Positions 6,074 to 6,092 of a stretch of 6,092 nucleotides of DNA are shown in pieces. The first letter of the stretch is position 1. Each line of letters begins with the position of its first letter. The position numbers and the translations under genes are program-made. The notes under the pieces are model-generated. The model was not told the DNA's origin and searched no databases. It was given only the letters and a program-made list of their open reading frames with translations. This DNA comes from an uncultured Clostridia bacterium (GTDB lineage: Bacteria > Bacillota > Clostridia > Oscillospirales > Oscillospiraceae), in contig CAMEWZ010000098.1 of assembly GCA_945946745.1 (NCBI GenBank), positions 1 through 6,092 on the forward strand. Reading direction: 5' to 3'.

Positions 6074-6092
6074 GATCACCACTCCCATTGTC

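Overview
This 6.1 kb window looks like core chromosome from a moderately GC-rich member of Bacillota, class Clostridia, most likely of the Oscillospirales/Oscillospiraceae type. That placement is an inference from three things: protein character, the dgt-dnaG-rpoD gene order, and GC-rich codons in a clostridial-type gene set. No 16S or tRNA is present to confirm it. I see no insertion sequence, phage gene, CRISPR array or RNA gene.

Every supported gene is on the minus strand, so the cluster reads from right to left: dgt (dNTP triphosphohydrolase, start near the right edge), a 117-nt non-coding leader, dnaG (primase), rpoD (sigma-70 factor), a second divergent sigma-70-like gene, cmk (cytidylate kinase), and ispH (isoprenoid synthesis), which runs off the left edge. 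From dnaG onward the genes are packed: ATGA overlap (dnaG/rpoD), 8-nt overlap (rpoD/second sigma), 18-nt gap (second sigma/cmk), ATGA overlap (cmk/ispH). This suggests one polycistronic unit with translational coupling. It joins the primase/sigma module to a cmk-ispH module, linking dNTP control, replication priming, transcription initiation, CMP recycling and isoprenoid precursor supply.

The most unusual item is the 346-residue sigma-like protein at 1286-2326. It keeps the core-RNA-polymerase-binding region 2.2 signature, but by eye alignment it has lost the residues used by sigma-70 factors to read the -10 and -35 elements. It sits directly behind, and overlaps, a short sigma factor that lacks region 1.1. 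It may be a sigma-fold regulator rather than a promoter-specificity factor.

Two smaller oddities are present. The dgt-dnaG gap holds inverted arrays of a 7-nt repeat and two mutually exclusive hairpins. The last ~140 nt of ispH at the left edge fall to about one third GC inside an uninterrupted reading frame.
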